Assembly (NCBI RefSeq): GCF_024919275.1
Contig: NZ_JANWGH010000002.1
Coordinates: 248,001 to 312,000, forward strand
Source of the DNA: Algoriphagus limi
Lineage (GTDB): Bacteria > Bacteroidota > Bacteroidia > Cytophagales > Cyclobacteriaceae
Length of the DNA: 64,000 nt
Direction of reading: 5' to 3'
Numbering within the stretch: the stretch's first letter is position 1; each line of letters opens with the position of its first letter. The notes below the pieces were generated by a model. The model saw nothing but the letters and a program-made list of their open reading frames with translations, did no database searches and was not told where the DNA came from. Positions 9,258-18,850 of this stretch are shown piece by piece. A program made the position numbers and the translations under genes.

Positions 9258-10961
9258 TCAAAACCGAACTAAATATCCAAAATGGATTTTCGAAAATTGT
9301 AGTGAAAGTGGCTGTTCCTTGGTTTTTCCAACAGCATACACAAATCGAAAAACACCAGAATCCGTCTCAAAACTAATCCCGGAACCAAAAGAGAAAGCCT
9401 GCTCAATCGAGTCCGCAAAATACGGGTTTTCCAATAAGCCTAGGTCAGAAAAAAGAAAGAGAAAGGAATTTTCTCCAAAAAATAGCCTTGGTTCCAAGTT
9501 CATGTAAAAATAGTCCCTTGCAAAGAAGAAATTTTCATTAAACCCACGGATGCTCTGTAAGCCTCCGAGCCGGTACAAATCATTTTGAAGCAAATTTTCA
9601 TTTCGAATCAGCCCTGCAGCTGCACCCCAATAGATTCCCCAATTCCTTTTGAGATAGAAATGCTTTTCAACCTTGCCGGCAATGGAATATTGAGGTGTTC
9701 GAAGATCCAAACCTTGATAAGCCTCTTCGGGAATTCCTGTGTTTTGTAAAATTTCCTTATTCCCTGCTGATAGACCCAATTCTATTTTTGCTCCTTTCCT
9801 TGGCGCAATCACATCATCCAAAAGATCTAAAGTTACATGTAACCCATATTCAGACCATCGAAAATCTGCTGTTTCCGGAAGTTCTGTTACCTCAGAGTAT
9901 GCTGTAGTTGAAATTAAGTCACCTGCCTGCCTTCTCAGGAAAAAATCAAAATAAAGGGGACCTTTCGATTGATAGCCAAAATGGACTCCTATCCTTCGAT
10001 TGATAAAACTCGTATCCTGCTTAAGCAAGCTGAATTCACCAGACACATCCAATCCCGAACCGAAAACAAACGACTCTTTTACTTCCAATTCCAACCGCTG
10101 TGTCAATTCATTAAATCGCTGCCAATGAACAGACACATCCCTACCCTTGCCGCCTAAGTGATATAATTCCAAATCCAATTGACCAGTAATCAGGACTTTA
10201 CCGGGCTGATTTTCATTGGGCAAAACCCCTAAAATCCCATCCAGCACATTCGAGTTTCGGTCGCTTAATTGAAAAACCGGACTTGCTTTTTGTAAGCGAA
10301 AATTAATTTGAGGAGGACTCGCTAATCGGAAATAAGGACTTCTTCCTATTCGTTTTGTGGCTTGCTCGAGCTCCTTTTGAGAAAAAGGAGTCCCAATTTC
10401 CAATCTTGATAATCGTTGAAGATAATTTCCCTTGGTCACTGAGTTGCCTTCAATTTGAAGCGTATCCCAGCTAATTTGTGGGCCTAGATTGAGCTTTAAA
10501 TTTGCTCTTAATCCTTCTTCTACTCGTTCTAAACTATCCAAACGGACATAAGCAAAAGGAAAACCTGTATTCTCAGCTTTTTCCAGGACATCGATAAAGA
10601 TTTGGTTAACTTCCGTGAAACTCAGGGGATCAGAAGGAATCATTACCAAATCTTCCGACAGATTCCCCTGTTTTAGGTGGATTTGTTCAATCTTCGGGCC
10701 TTGATAGAATTTTACCAAGAGGGAATCTCCTTGCTCTTCCAAACGGTCAACTGCGGCGCCTAAATATCCTTCCTCCCAAGCTTTTTGCACCAAAGAATCG
10801 AGATAGAAATTCCGCTGTAACGAATCTTCAAAAACCTTCCATTTACCTGAAGTATCCCGATCTATGCTGTCTCTCCAACCTAGCCAATAGCTATGCTGTG
10901 AGAAGGCAGAATTGCTCAAAATAAAAAACAGAAAAAAGACCGAAAGGAACTTTTGGAACAC
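9258..10961 (-). CDS. Omp85-like outer-membrane protein (POTRA plus beta-barrel)
   Basis: The 567-residue product has a signal peptide (about 1-22, SNSAFSQ), an N-terminal region that reads as POTRA-like repeats (residues about 35-225, including LGPQISWDTLQIEGNSVTK) and a C-terminal barrel ending in HFGYLVRF with a terminal Phe. The segment LQSIRGFNENFF contains the RGF form of the conserved Omp85/TpsB motif that inserts into the barrel lumen. At about 570 residues it is shorter than BamA and nearer TamA or TpsB, so it is not the main assembly factor; its substrate is unknown. The start codon is GTG (10961-10959). It opens the minus-strand run leading to the gliding genes and diverges from hemW. 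Confidence 0.82.
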   Translation of the reverse strand: MFQKFLSVFFLFFILSNSAFSQHSYWLGWRDSIDRDTSGKWKVFEDSLQRNFYLDSLVQKAWEEGYLGAAVDRLEEQGDSLLVKFYQGPKIEQIHLKQGNLSEDLVMIPSDPLSFTEVNQIFIDVLEKAENTGFPFAYVRLDSLERVEEGLRANLKLNLGPQISWDTLQIEGNSVTKGNYLQRLSRLEIGTPFSQKELEQATKRIGRSPYFRLASPPQINFRLQKASPVFQLSDRNSNVLDGILGVLPNENQPGKVLITGQLDLELYHLGGKGRDVSVHWQRFNELTQRLELEVKESFVFGSGLDVSGEFSLLKQDTSFINRRIGVHFGYQSKGPLYFDFFLRRQAGDLISTTAYSEVTELPETADFRWSEYGLHVTLDLLDDVIAPRKGAKIELGLSAGNKEILQNTGIPEEAYQGLDLRTPQYSIAGKVEKHFYLKRNWGIYWGAAAGLIRNENLLQNDLYRLGGLQSIRGFNENFFFARDYFYMNLEPRLFFGENSFLFLFSDLGLLENPYFADSIEQAFSFGSGISFETDSGVFRFVYAVGKTKEQPLSLQFSKIHFGYLVRF

Positions 10962-10988
10962 GGACGAAAGGCTAATACTTATATTTGC
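10952..10988 (+). promoter_or_regulatory. Probable hemW promoter
   Basis: TATATTTGC (10980-10988) is a full match to the Bacteroidota -7 element TAnnTTTGC; TTTG at 10952-10955 is a possible -33 box with a long, 24-base spacer. Transcription would begin near 10995, downstream of the TTG at 10985, which excludes that codon as the hemW start. The segment overlaps the first codons of the divergent Omp85-like gene. Confidence 0.5.
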
Positions 10989-11005
10989 AAATTAAAGAAT
11001 TCAAA

Positions 11006-12127
11006 TTGGCTGGAATTTATATTCATATCCCTTTTTGCAAGCAGGCTTGTCATTATTGCGATTTTCATTTCAGCACGAATACCAGCCAATTTCAAAACAT
11101 GACTTCCCTAATCGCTCGGGAAGCAGTCTTGCGCAAGGACTTTTTGAGGGGAGAAACTATATCTACCATATATTTTGGGGGAGGGACTCCATCTCTTGCA
11201 AATCCTGAATGGTTAGAAGAAATTTTATCGGTCATACACGCGAACTACAAATTGGACCTTCAGGAAGTCACCCTAGAAGCAAACCCTGATGACCTCAGTC
11301 CAAAAAAATTAGCTGAATGGAAAAAACTAGGGATTGACCGGCTCAGTTTGGGAATTCAAAGTTTCCAAGATGAAATTCTTCAATTCTACAATCGGGCCCA
11401 TAATTCAAATGAATCTCTAAAAGCCATTGAAATAGCCAGGGCTGAAGGCTTCAAAAAATTCTCCATGGATTTAATTTACGGGTTTCCTCATCAAGACCAT
11501 TCGCTTTGGATTCAAGACTTGAAAACCGCCCTATCACAAAATCCAGGACACCTTTCCTGCTATGCTTTGACCGTTGAAGAAGGGACTGCATTAGGCAATT
11601 GGACCCAAAAAGGGAAATTCAATCCTGCAGATGAAGATTTTGTTGCAGAACAATTTGAAATCCTTCAGGAGCTTTCAGAGAAAGCCGGATATATTCAATA
11701 TGAAATTTCCAATTTTGCTCAGCCCGGACAGGAATCTCTACACAATTCATTATACTGGAAAGGGCATTCGTATTTGGGCTTGGGGCCAGGAGCACACTCT
11801 TTTGATGGGGAGCAACGCTATCTAAATCCTAGCCATAACCCCAAGTATATCAAAGCCTTATTACAGGATTCCCTTCCCTTGATATCTGACCCCTTGGAGG
11901 AAGTTGATCGCTTAAATGAGTATTTGCTTACAGCTCTTCGAACCAAATGGGGAATAGACTTGGAGCTCCTTCAGAAAAATTTCGAAAAGAATCTTTTGGA
12001 AGAAAAATCCTCCAAGATCCAGGAATTTGAACAAGCAGGATGGATACAAAGGGAAAAGAAAAACCTATCTTTGACTAAATCAGGAATGCTACTAGCGGAT
12101 AGCATTGCCCAAGCTTTATTTTACTAA
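11006..12127 (+). CDS. hemW: Radical SAM heme chaperone HemW
   Basis: HemW (formerly called an oxygen-independent coproporphyrinogen oxidase homologue) binds heme and an iron-sulfur cluster and hands heme to target proteins. The product begins MAGIYIHIPFC and has the CxxxCxxC cluster motif (CKQACHYC), then YFGGGTPS, LEANPDDL, LSLGIQSFQD, DLIYGFPHQD and GLGPGAHSF, the full HemW pattern, with a C-terminal winged-helix-like end. The start is taken as TTG at 11006 because the family begins exactly there and the next upstream candidate (TTG, 10985) lies inside the promoter -7 box. The length of about 373 residues is normal. The DUF721 gene follows after three bases. Confidence 0.93.
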   Translation: MAGIYIHIPFCKQACHYCDFHFSTNTSQFQNMTSLIAREAVLRKDFLRGETISTIYFGGGTPSLANPEWLEEILSVIHANYKLDLQEVTLEANPDDLSPKKLAEWKKLGIDRLSLGIQSFQDEILQFYNRAHNSNESLKAIEIARAEGFKKFSMDLIYGFPHQDHSLWIQDLKTALSQNPGHLSCYALTVEEGTALGNWTQKGKFNPADEDFVAEQFEILQELSEKAGYIQYEISNFAQPGQESLHNSLYWKGHSYLGLGPGAHSFDGEQRYLNPSHNPKYIKALLQDSLPLISDPLEEVDRLNEYLLTALRTKWGIDLELLQKNFEKNLLEEKSSKIQEFEQAGWIQREKKNLSLTKSGMLLADSIAQALFY

Positions 12128-12130
12128 CCT

Positions 12131-12436
12131 ATGGCCTCATTTTCTGAACGTAAAAAAGAAGCAGCTCCATTAGAGGAAGCTTTTCAGGAATTACTGAAGG
12201 CTTATCGCCTGGAAGGAAAGTTCCGTGAAAAATCGCTCATCCATGAATGGGGAGATTTGGTTGGAAAAACCATTGCAGATCGGACGCAATCGGTGTTTAT
12301 TAAGGACAAAAAACTATTTGTCAAGCTTACCTCGGGCCCTATCAAACGGGAAATTCAGATGAACAAAAGCAAAATCCTCCAACTTATCGAAGATCGGTTT
12401 GGTAAGGATGTGGTGACAGATTTGGTTTGCCTGTAA
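12131..12436 (+). CDS. DUF721 / DciA-like protein
   Basis: This 101-residue protein belongs to the DUF721 family, whose studied member DciA recruits or loads the replicative helicase in bacteria without DnaC. Family features visible are the N-terminal helix with PLEEAFQELLKAYRLEGK, the motif WGDLVGKTIADRTQ and the strand FIKDKKLFVKLTSGPIKREI followed by the last helices. It directly follows hemW. Whether this copy acts at the helicase is inferred; the family fit is good. Confidence 0.85.
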   Translation: MASFSERKKEAAPLEEAFQELLKAYRLEGKFREKSLIHEWGDLVGKTIADRTQSVFIKDKKLFVKLTSGPIKREIQMNKSKILQLIEDRFGKDVVTDLVCL

Positions 12437-12541
12437 ATAAAATCCTTTCGGATTAAAATTTTTTAACATTCAAAAAGTTAGCAAAATGGGTCAGCTCCCG
12501 ATTTTTCCAATCCCTTTGAGTAATATTGGGATATATAATCC

Positions 12542-14605
12542 ATGATCAAACTTCCCACCATACATATCGGAAGACTGAGTCTATTGCTGTCCATTTTGGT
12601 ATGGCTGGCCCTACTATTTGTGGATTTGGTCCGACTTTTTGGGGTGATCAACAACCTGAATTCTGGAATCGTACCTGAATTCACTTGGGTTTTAGAGATT
12701 CTATTCTTCTTAACTGTCTACTCCTTTTATAATTACAATCTTCAAAAAAATGCCCAAAACGAATTTCTCAACCTTTTATGGAGAGCCGCATCTACAGGTA
12801 TTTTTGCATCGGCGGCATTCTTGGTTATTCAGATTTTCTATGAATTTCTTGGAGACAGCAAACTGGGACAGGAACCGTTTCTTCGAAACTTTTTCTACCA
12901 TGTGCATTTTGCTTTGATTTCGATTTTCTTGGTGTCTACCACCTTACTTTGGAAAAAACTTATCCTCTATCAAAAAACCAAGCAAGTTGTACAGCAATGG
13001 AAAACCTACGAAATCGGGCTGCTGATTGCGATGTTTTTTGTCTTTTTCAGCCAAGACACCTTCGGCTATAGCTTCATTTTTGGTTTTGTTATTTTGACCG
13101 TATTGGGAGGTTTTCTTTCAGTAAATCTGAAATGGATTCCTTACCTGACATTCAAAGAAAAGTGGAAATCTCTTCTCTTTTTGGCCATCATCATTGTTTG
13201 TTCGGTATACCTATTCCTTCAGACAAATGCCTATTCCAGTGCACAACAGACCTATCCTATCAACTTACTGGATAATCTGTTTCTGATTTCCTTATATGTC
13301 TTCATCTTGATCTATGCGCTGTTTAGTTTTTTGGTGACCCTTTTCAATTTGCCAACATCTTCAGTTTTTGAGCAAAAACTTACCGAAGCCATCAACTTTC
13401 AGCGTCTGAGTCAATCCATTCAGCCGGATGAGGATGAAGAAAAAGTTCTGGACATCCTGATGGACTCTTGTATGAGCGCCTCCTTTGCGGACGGGGCATG
13501 GCTGGAAATGTACCAAACCGACCGAAATCAAACCATTATTCAGACCAGATGGATTGAAGAAAAAGAGAAAGAGGAACTTTCGCAATTGATCGAATCCAAT
13601 TCGGTAGCACAAAATTGGGCTAAGGAATCCAAAGCGGATTTATTGAATCCACTTGCTTTAAAAATTTCCCATCCCAAATTCGGCTCCCTACTTCTAGTAC
13701 CATTGGTTATCAATAAATCTGTCATCGGACGAATGGTACTTTGCAAGGAACTCAAAGATGGCTTTAATAAAGAAATGGTTTCCATCATTGAGACATTTGC
13801 CCGGCAAGCAAGCATTTCTGTTGAAAATCATCGACTCTTGAATCAAGCCATTCAAAACGAGCGCTATCAAGAGGAATTGAAAATTGCACAACGGGTTCAA
13901 AAAGCCCTATTACCTAATAATCTGGAGCACAATCAGAGCTTTGAAATTTGCGCTTACTCCAATGCAGCCGATGAGGTAGGAGGTGATTATTATGATACAT
14001 TTCAATTGGATCAGCATCGCTATGCATTAATTATCGGAGATGTATCTGGAAAAGGAACCTCTGCTGCTTTTCACATGGCTCAAATGAAAGGAGTCTTCCA
14101 GAGTTTGATTCAACTTAACCTTAGTCCCAAAGAATTTTTGATTCGCTCAAATGCAGCTCTAAGTCGCTGTCTTGAACGAAATCACTTTATAACTGCATCT
14201 ATTTTTATCATTGACACGCTCAACCATCAGGTGTGTCATGCCCGGGCGGGGCATGTTCCTACGCTTTTTTACCGATCCGGAAACCAAAATGCCGAATACC
14301 TCGGAATCGGTGGTTTGGGATTGGGAATTTTAAGAAACATGCAGTACGAAAAACACGTTGAGGAAAAAGAGTTTACATACCATTCAGGGGATATTCTGGT
14401 TCTTTTCACTGATGGAATTGTTGAGGCTAAAAATCAAAAATCCCAACAATTTGGATTTGAAAGAATCCGAGCCCTAGTAGAAATCAATCATCATCTTTCA
14501 CCCAAAGAGATTCAAACCAAACTGATCGACACACTCCATGATTTCGTGGGGGGAGACGGATTGATCGATGATGATTATTCACTTTTGGTAGTCAAATTCA
14601 ATTAA
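12542..14605 (+). CDS. Membrane-anchored GAF-PP2C (SpoIIE/RsbU-type) phosphatase
   Basis: This 687-residue protein combines a multi-helix membrane input region (residues about 8-270, roughly seven hydrophobic segments), a GAF-like sensor domain (about 285-435) and a C-terminal PP2C-type SpoIIE phosphatase domain (about 445-687). Phosphatase landmarks are KIAQRVQKALLP at the linker, EVGGDYYD, IGDVSGKGT, RAGHVPTLF and LFTDGIVEA, with the metal-binding Asp residues present. Such enzymes dephosphorylate a STAS antagonist in response to a signal, and the STAS gene follows directly after nine bases. The sensed signal is unknown. Two genes further is the RsbW-like kinase, so phosphatase, antagonist and kinase form one operon. 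Confidence 0.92.
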   Translation: MIKLPTIHIGRLSLLLSILVWLALLFVDLVRLFGVINNLNSGIVPEFTWVLEILFFLTVYSFYNYNLQKNAQNEFLNLLWRAASTGIFASAAFLVIQIFYEFLGDSKLGQEPFLRNFFYHVHFALISIFLVSTTLLWKKLILYQKTKQVVQQWKTYEIGLLIAMFFVFFSQDTFGYSFIFGFVILTVLGGFLSVNLKWIPYLTFKEKWKSLLFLAIIIVCSVYLFLQTNAYSSAQQTYPINLLDNLFLISLYVFILIYALFSFLVTLFNLPTSSVFEQKLTEAINFQRLSQSIQPDEDEEKVLDILMDSCMSASFADGAWLEMYQTDRNQTIIQTRWIEEKEKEELSQLIESNSVAQNWAKESKADLLNPLALKISHPKFGSLLLVPLVINKSVIGRMVLCKELKDGFNKEMVSIIETFARQASISVENHRLLNQAIQNERYQEELKIAQRVQKALLPNNLEHNQSFEICAYSNAADEVGGDYYDTFQLDQHRYALIIGDVSGKGTSAAFHMAQMKGVFQSLIQLNLSPKEFLIRSNAALSRCLERNHFITASIFIIDTLNHQVCHARAGHVPTLFYRSGNQNAEYLGIGGLGLGILRNMQYEKHVEEKEFTYHSGDILVLFTDGIVEAKNQKSQQFGFERIRALVEINHHLSPKEIQTKLIDTLHDFVGGDGLIDDDYSLLVVKFN

Positions 14606-14614
14606 TTAAAAATT

Positions 14615-14947
14615 ATGCTTTCCATAGAAACCCAACAGGAAAACCAACATTACATTTTACAGCCGAAAGGTGAAATAGACGCTAGTAACTCGGTGCAATT
14701 GGATGAATCGATTCGAAGCTTAGCAGAAAAAGGAGCAAAATCCATACTCGTGGACGGTTCTGCAATTGATTACATTTCCTCTGCCGGATTGGGTGTATTT
14801 ATGTCCTATTTGGAGGATTTTCAGGAGCAAGGAATCACCCTGAAAATCTTTTCTCTGAGTCCCCGCGTTTTGGAAGTATTTCAAATTCTAGGACTGGATC
14901 AATTGATTCCTATTTTCCCTGAAAAAGAAGCTGCCTTGAACGCCTAA
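14615..14947 (+). CDS. STAS-domain anti-anti-sigma-type protein
   Basis: A single STAS domain of 110 residues, the RsbV/SpoIIAA type. The phosphorylation site region reads DYISSAGLGVFMSYL, with Ser55 and Ser56 in the place of the phosphorylated Ser; the N-terminal strand LQPKGEIDASNS is also typical. It is expected to be phosphorylated by the kinase encoded next (14954) and dephosphorylated by the phosphatase encoded just before. In Bacillus the unphosphorylated form frees a sigma factor; the output here is unknown, since no sigma gene is nearby. Confidence 0.92.
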   Translation: MLSIETQQENQHYILQPKGEIDASNSVQLDESIRSLAEKGAKSILVDGSAIDYISSAGLGVFMSYLEDFQEQGITLKIFSLSPRVLEVFQILGLDQLIPIFPEKEAALNA

Positions 14948-14953
14948 TAAATC

Positions 14954-15367
14954 ATGGAGCATACAATACAGCTAATCTGCCAAACTACTGCCCTGTCGGA
15001 GCTGAGGAAGTTTCTAGACAAGAATCTTTCTCAGATTATGCTTTCTGAAAAAGATAAGCATCAGGTCACCTTGGCTGTTGAGGAAGTATGTGCCAATCTG
15101 ATTATCCATTCTCATCACTGTAATGGAAGCGATCATATTTTGTTGAACCTGAGACAGGAAGATGGCCGTCTGATTTTTGAAATAAAGGATAAAGGAAAGG
15201 CGTTTAATCTGTTGGACTATAAAGCTCCGGACCTCAAAACAGTGATTTCAGAAAAGAGAAAGGGTGGTTTAGGGCTGATTTTGGTGAAAAAAATTATGGA
15301 TGAAATTGAATTTGAATCTCAAGGTGGGACCAATACCTGCCGGCTGATTAAATTTTTTGGCTCCTAA
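14954..15367 (+). CDS. RsbW-like serine kinase / ATP-binding regulator
   Basis: This 137-residue protein has the GHKL ATPase fold of RsbW/SpoIIAB kinases: an N-box LAVEEVCANLIIHSHH with Glu and Asn for Mg-ATP, a G1-type segment EIKDKGKAFNLLDYKAP and a G2-type segment KGGLGLILVKKIMDEIEF. It is expected to bind and phosphorylate the STAS protein and, when not so engaged, to hold a target. The gene follows the STAS gene by six bases and ends the operon. No sigma factor or obvious target is encoded in the window. Confidence 0.9.
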   Translation: MEHTIQLICQTTALSELRKFLDKNLSQIMLSEKDKHQVTLAVEEVCANLIIHSHHCNGSDHILLNLRQEDGRLIFEIKDKGKAFNLLDYKAPDLKTVISEKRKGGLGLILVKKIMDEIEFESQGGTNTCRLIKFFGS

Positions 15368-15414
15368 TTCTTGTTAAATACCTGGAAGCTCGGGCATTTC
15401 ACCCAAAATCCTCA

Positions 15415-15422
15415 TATTTTTG
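15415..15422 (+). promoter_or_regulatory. Possible -7 element for the prolyl isomerase genes
   Basis: TATTTTTG matches TAnnTTTG. No good TTTG is seen at the expected upstream distance. Transcription would begin near 15429, about 28 bases before the first isomerase gene. Confidence 0.3.
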
Positions 15423-15456
15423 TAACATTGCAGTGAAATAGAAAGCACAACAATTC

Positions 15457-17451
15457 ATGATCTACCGATCTTTTTCGGCCCTTACCTTTAACCTATTGGT
15501 TGCTTTTACTCTGATCGGGGCTGCTATTCAGCCCGTTATGGGTCAGAAAAAGCCTTTATTGACGGTAGGAAACCAGGAAGTTACACTAAACGAATTCATC
15601 TATTTAGTTGGAAAAGGTATGAATTCGGAAGGTACTTCAGCTGCACTTTCCAGAGAGGAATTCGAAGACAATTTGGAGCTTTTCATCAATTACAAATTGA
15701 AAGTAGCGGAAGCTGAAGCTCAAGGACTTCATCAAACCACTGAATTCCAGCGAGAATTTGATTCATTCAAGGATCAACTAAAGGCTCCCTATTTGATTAA
15801 AAATTCTCTGGAAGAAGGAGAATTGCGAAAAGCCTACTCCAGAATGCAAGAAATCATTCGAGCCAGTCATATTTTGCTTCGGTTTCCACCCAATGCAAGT
15901 TCAGATGATTCCATCGCCGTTTTGAAAATGGCGCTGAAGCTTAAAGAGGATATACAAAATGGAGCTTCGATCAATGATTTGGCAGTGGAATACTCCGAAG
16001 ATCCCTCAGCACAAACCAACCGTGGTGATTTAGGATATTTTTCTGCACTTCAGATGGTTCAGCCTTTTGAGGATGCCGCTTACATGTTGCAAACAGGTCA
16101 AGTATCAGATCCGGTGTTAACAAGCTTTGGCTACCATATTATTCAGGTACAGGATCGTCGACCTAATCCCGGCCAAGTACAGGTTTCTCACATTTTGGTA
16201 AGAGTAGATGAGTCCGACACCTTATCCGAGGACCGTGCAAGAAGAAAAATCTCGGATATCTACACTGAAATTCAAAAACCCACAACCTTGTGGGAAGATA
16301 TCGTAAAGAACTATTCTGAGGATCCTGGCACCAGTCAAAAAGGCGGTCTACTACCTTGGTTTTCTGTGGGTAATATGATTCCGGAATTTGAAATGGCGGC
16401 TTTTTCTCTTTCTGAGGAAGGTGAGGTTTCTCCTCCGGTCAAAACCCGCTATGGTTATCATATCCTTCGATTGGAAGGCAAAAAGCCTTTGGATTCCTTT
16501 GAGGAACTTGAGCCTATGATTCGCTCCAGAATTCTTCGAGACTCTCGCTCTTCTATGATTCATTCTCAGGAATTGGCCATCCAAAAATCCCGCTATGGAT
16601 TTAAGGAAAATGAAGAGTTGGTGGGAAGATTAGAACAAGCGCTCAATCCAATTTCCGCCCCCAATTTCAAAGGTGTAATCGAGACTAATGATTGGGGATC
16701 AGAATTTCTATTTGAAGCAGGATCAAACAGCTATCAAGTAGATGATTTCTTGAAATTTATCGAGGATCAAGAACAGAGATTGAGCTCAAATGGGCAAAAT
16801 TTTGACCTTTGGTATGACCGCTTCGCTTCTTTCGTCCTAGCAGATCTGGAAGAGAAAGATTTGGCATCCAATAACCTCGAGTATCAAATGCTCCTCAAAG
16901 AATATCGTGACGGAATCTTATTATTTTCTTTGATGAACCAAGAGGTTTGGCAAAAAGGTATTCAGGATTCATTGGGTCAAATTGAATATTTTAAAAATAA
17001 CTTGAATCAATATCAATGGAAAAATCGAACTGAGGCACTTATCGTCAAGGTATTGGATATGAACCAACTTAACGAAGCACGCAATCTCCTCAGAGATCAA
17101 AGCTATTCCAATGAATTGGCCAATGAATTCAAGAGTAAGTTTGAGGAAAATGCTCCACTTGCCTTTCAAGTCCAATCAGGAACATTGGAGATTCCTAGTA
17201 ATCCTGTTCTTTCCCAAGTGGATATGAATCAGAAATATCAGGAAGTGGAAATTGATGGACATCTGCATTTAGTTCTCTTAGGCGATTCCTATCCAGCAGG
17301 TCCTAAAAAGTTTGAAGAAACTCGAGGCCTCGTTATTCGAGACTATCAGGAATATTTGGACGAAAAATTAATCCAAACACTACGGGAAAAATATCCTGTA
17401 GAAATCAACGAAGAAGTCAAAGAAGAAGCATTTATCGCTTTGAATCAATAA
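15457..17451 (+). CDS. Periplasmic parvulin-type peptidyl-prolyl isomerase, two PpiC domains
   Basis: This 664-residue protein probably acts as a periplasmic folding factor or outer-membrane protein chaperone of the SurA/PpiD kind. It has a signal peptide (about 1-30, ending PVMGQ), an N-terminal helical chaperone region, two rotamase domains at about 132-230 (RASHILLRFP to GYHIIQVQDRRP) and 240-345 (VSHILVRVDE to GYHILRLEGKKP), and a long C-terminal half without clear domains. Both rotamase domains keep the YSEDP, GDLGYF or GGLLPWF and FGYHI/YGYHI patterns. A second isomerase gene follows after 30 bases, so the pair is likely co-transcribed. Confidence 0.9.
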   Translation: MIYRSFSALTFNLLVAFTLIGAAIQPVMGQKKPLLTVGNQEVTLNEFIYLVGKGMNSEGTSAALSREEFEDNLELFINYKLKVAEAEAQGLHQTTEFQREFDSFKDQLKAPYLIKNSLEEGELRKAYSRMQEIIRASHILLRFPPNASSDDSIAVLKMALKLKEDIQNGASINDLAVEYSEDPSAQTNRGDLGYFSALQMVQPFEDAAYMLQTGQVSDPVLTSFGYHIIQVQDRRPNPGQVQVSHILVRVDESDTLSEDRARRKISDIYTEIQKPTTLWEDIVKNYSEDPGTSQKGGLLPWFSVGNMIPEFEMAAFSLSEEGEVSPPVKTRYGYHILRLEGKKPLDSFEELEPMIRSRILRDSRSSMIHSQELAIQKSRYGFKENEELVGRLEQALNPISAPNFKGVIETNDWGSEFLFEAGSNSYQVDDFLKFIEDQEQRLSSNGQNFDLWYDRFASFVLADLEEKDLASNNLEYQMLLKEYRDGILLFSLMNQEVWQKGIQDSLGQIEYFKNNLNQYQWKNRTEALIVKVLDMNQLNEARNLLRDQSYSNELANEFKSKFEENAPLAFQVQSGTLEIPSNPVLSQVDMNQKYQEVEIDGHLHLVLLGDSYPAGPKKFEETRGLVIRDYQEYLDEKLIQTLREKYPVEINEEVKEEAFIALNQ

Positions 17452-17481
17452 TCACCCTGGCTTAGCCTTTTCATACCTACA

Positions 17482-18849
17482 ATGAGTAAACTAAACCAAA
17501 TTCTAGTAGCAATCAGTTTTGTCTTTATTTTCCAATCAGCCATGGCCCAAGAAGAGACCGTGACTACCGGCCAGGTATTGGACAAAATTGTAGCAAAAGT
17601 CGACAACAACATCATTTTGGAATCTGATGTTCAGCGCACCTTTATTGAAGCCATTGCCCAATCCCAACAGGGGATAACTCCACCAACACGATGCGAGGTG
17701 TTTGAGTCTTTGGTAATCAATAAGCTAATGCTTGCAAAAGCAGAAATCGACTCCGTGGTAGTAACCGATGCGGAAGTGGAATTGCAAACAGAAAACCGCT
17801 TCCAAATGGTACTCCAACAAATCGGTGGCGACGAAAACCTGATTTTGCAGATGTACGGTAAGACGGCGGATCAGTTGAAATCCGAAATGTACGACGCTAT
17901 ACAGGAGCAATTGATCGTTCAGCGAATGCGGGATAAAATCACCGAGGGAGTAACCGTTTCTCCGGCTGAGGTAAAAGCCTTTTTCGAGAGTATTCCTACC
18001 GATTCCTTACCCTTCTTTTCGGCAGAAGTGACAGTAGGTCAAATTGTAAGAAAGCCAGAAGTCAACGAAAGGACTAAACAGGAAATCTACGATCAGCTAT
18101 TAAAGTTTAAAGAGGATATTTTGGCTGGAAAAGCTGATTTTGCCTCTCTCGCAAGACAATATTCTGAGGACCCTGGCTCTGCTGCTCAAGGCGGTGATTT
18201 AGGCTTTTTTGGTAGAGGGCAATTAGCACCAGAATACGAGGCTACGGCCTTGGGGCTTCGTCAAGGTGAAATCAGTGACCCGGTAGAAACTCAATTTGGG
18301 TTCCACATGATTCAGCTTCTCGAAATTCGTGGAAACACTTACAATACCCGTCACATTCTTCGCATCCCTCAAGCAAGCGAGGAAGATATCCAACGAACAG
18401 AACGATATTTGGACAGCTTGCGAACAGAAATCTTGGAGGGGAACATTGAATTTGCCAAAGCAGCAAAAGATTATTCAGAAGATCGAGCCACTTCCGATAA
18501 TGGCGGTTTCTTTACTGACCCAGGAACTAGCTCCAATCGCTTAACCCTGCGGACTTTAGAAGACCCGGTACTTTATTTTACCATTGATAGTATGGAAGTC
18601 GGGTCTATCACCAAACCTATCCGATTTGAAGATCCACGTGAAGGAACCAAGCTGCGAATATTATACTATCAGGCAAGGTATCCTGCTCACCGGGCAAATC
18701 TGAACGATGACTATGAGAAAATGAAGGCTGCAGCCTTACGAAAGAAAGAAGATGAGCTGCTTGGCGTGTGGTTTGTCACAGCCAAAGAAGATGTGTTTAT
18801 AGACATCGATCCATCCTATGATCGATGTAATGCACTCAGCGAACGATAA
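17482..18849 (+). CDS. SurA-like periplasmic peptidyl-prolyl isomerase
   Basis: The 455-residue product has a signal peptide (1-22, QSAMAQ), a SurA-like N-terminal chaperone domain starting [20 protein letters not shown] and two parvulin domains, the first clear (about 175-275, [26 protein letters not shown] split over [10 protein letters not shown]) and the second weaker (about 282-395, [22 protein letters not shown]). In Proteobacteria SurA escorts barrel proteins to the Bam complex; the same role is inferred. The order N-domain, two rotamases and a short tail is that of SurA. It ends eight bases before a strong bidirectional terminator. Confidence 0.9.
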   Translation: MSKLNQILVAISFVFIFQSAMAQEETVTTGQVLDKIVAKVDNNIILESDVQRTFIEAIAQSQQGITPPTRCEVFESLVINKLMLAKAEIDSVVVTDAEVELQTENRFQMVLQQIGGDENLILQMYGKTADQLKSEMYDAIQEQLIVQRMRDKITEGVTVSPAEVKAFFESIPTDSLPFFSAEVTVGQIVRKPEVNERTKQEIYDQLLKFKEDILAGKADFASLARQYSEDPGSAAQGGDLGFFGRGQLAPEYEATALGLRQGEISDPVETQFGFHMIQLLEIRGNTYNTRHILRIPQASEEDIQRTERYLDSLRTEILEGNIEFAKAAKDYSEDRATSDNGGFFTDPGTSSNRLTLRTLEDPVLYFTIDSMEVGSITKPIRFEDPREGTKLRILYYQARYPAHRANLNDDYEKMKAAALRKKEDELLGVWFVTAKEDVFIDIDPSYDRCNALSER

Positions 18850-18850
18850 A

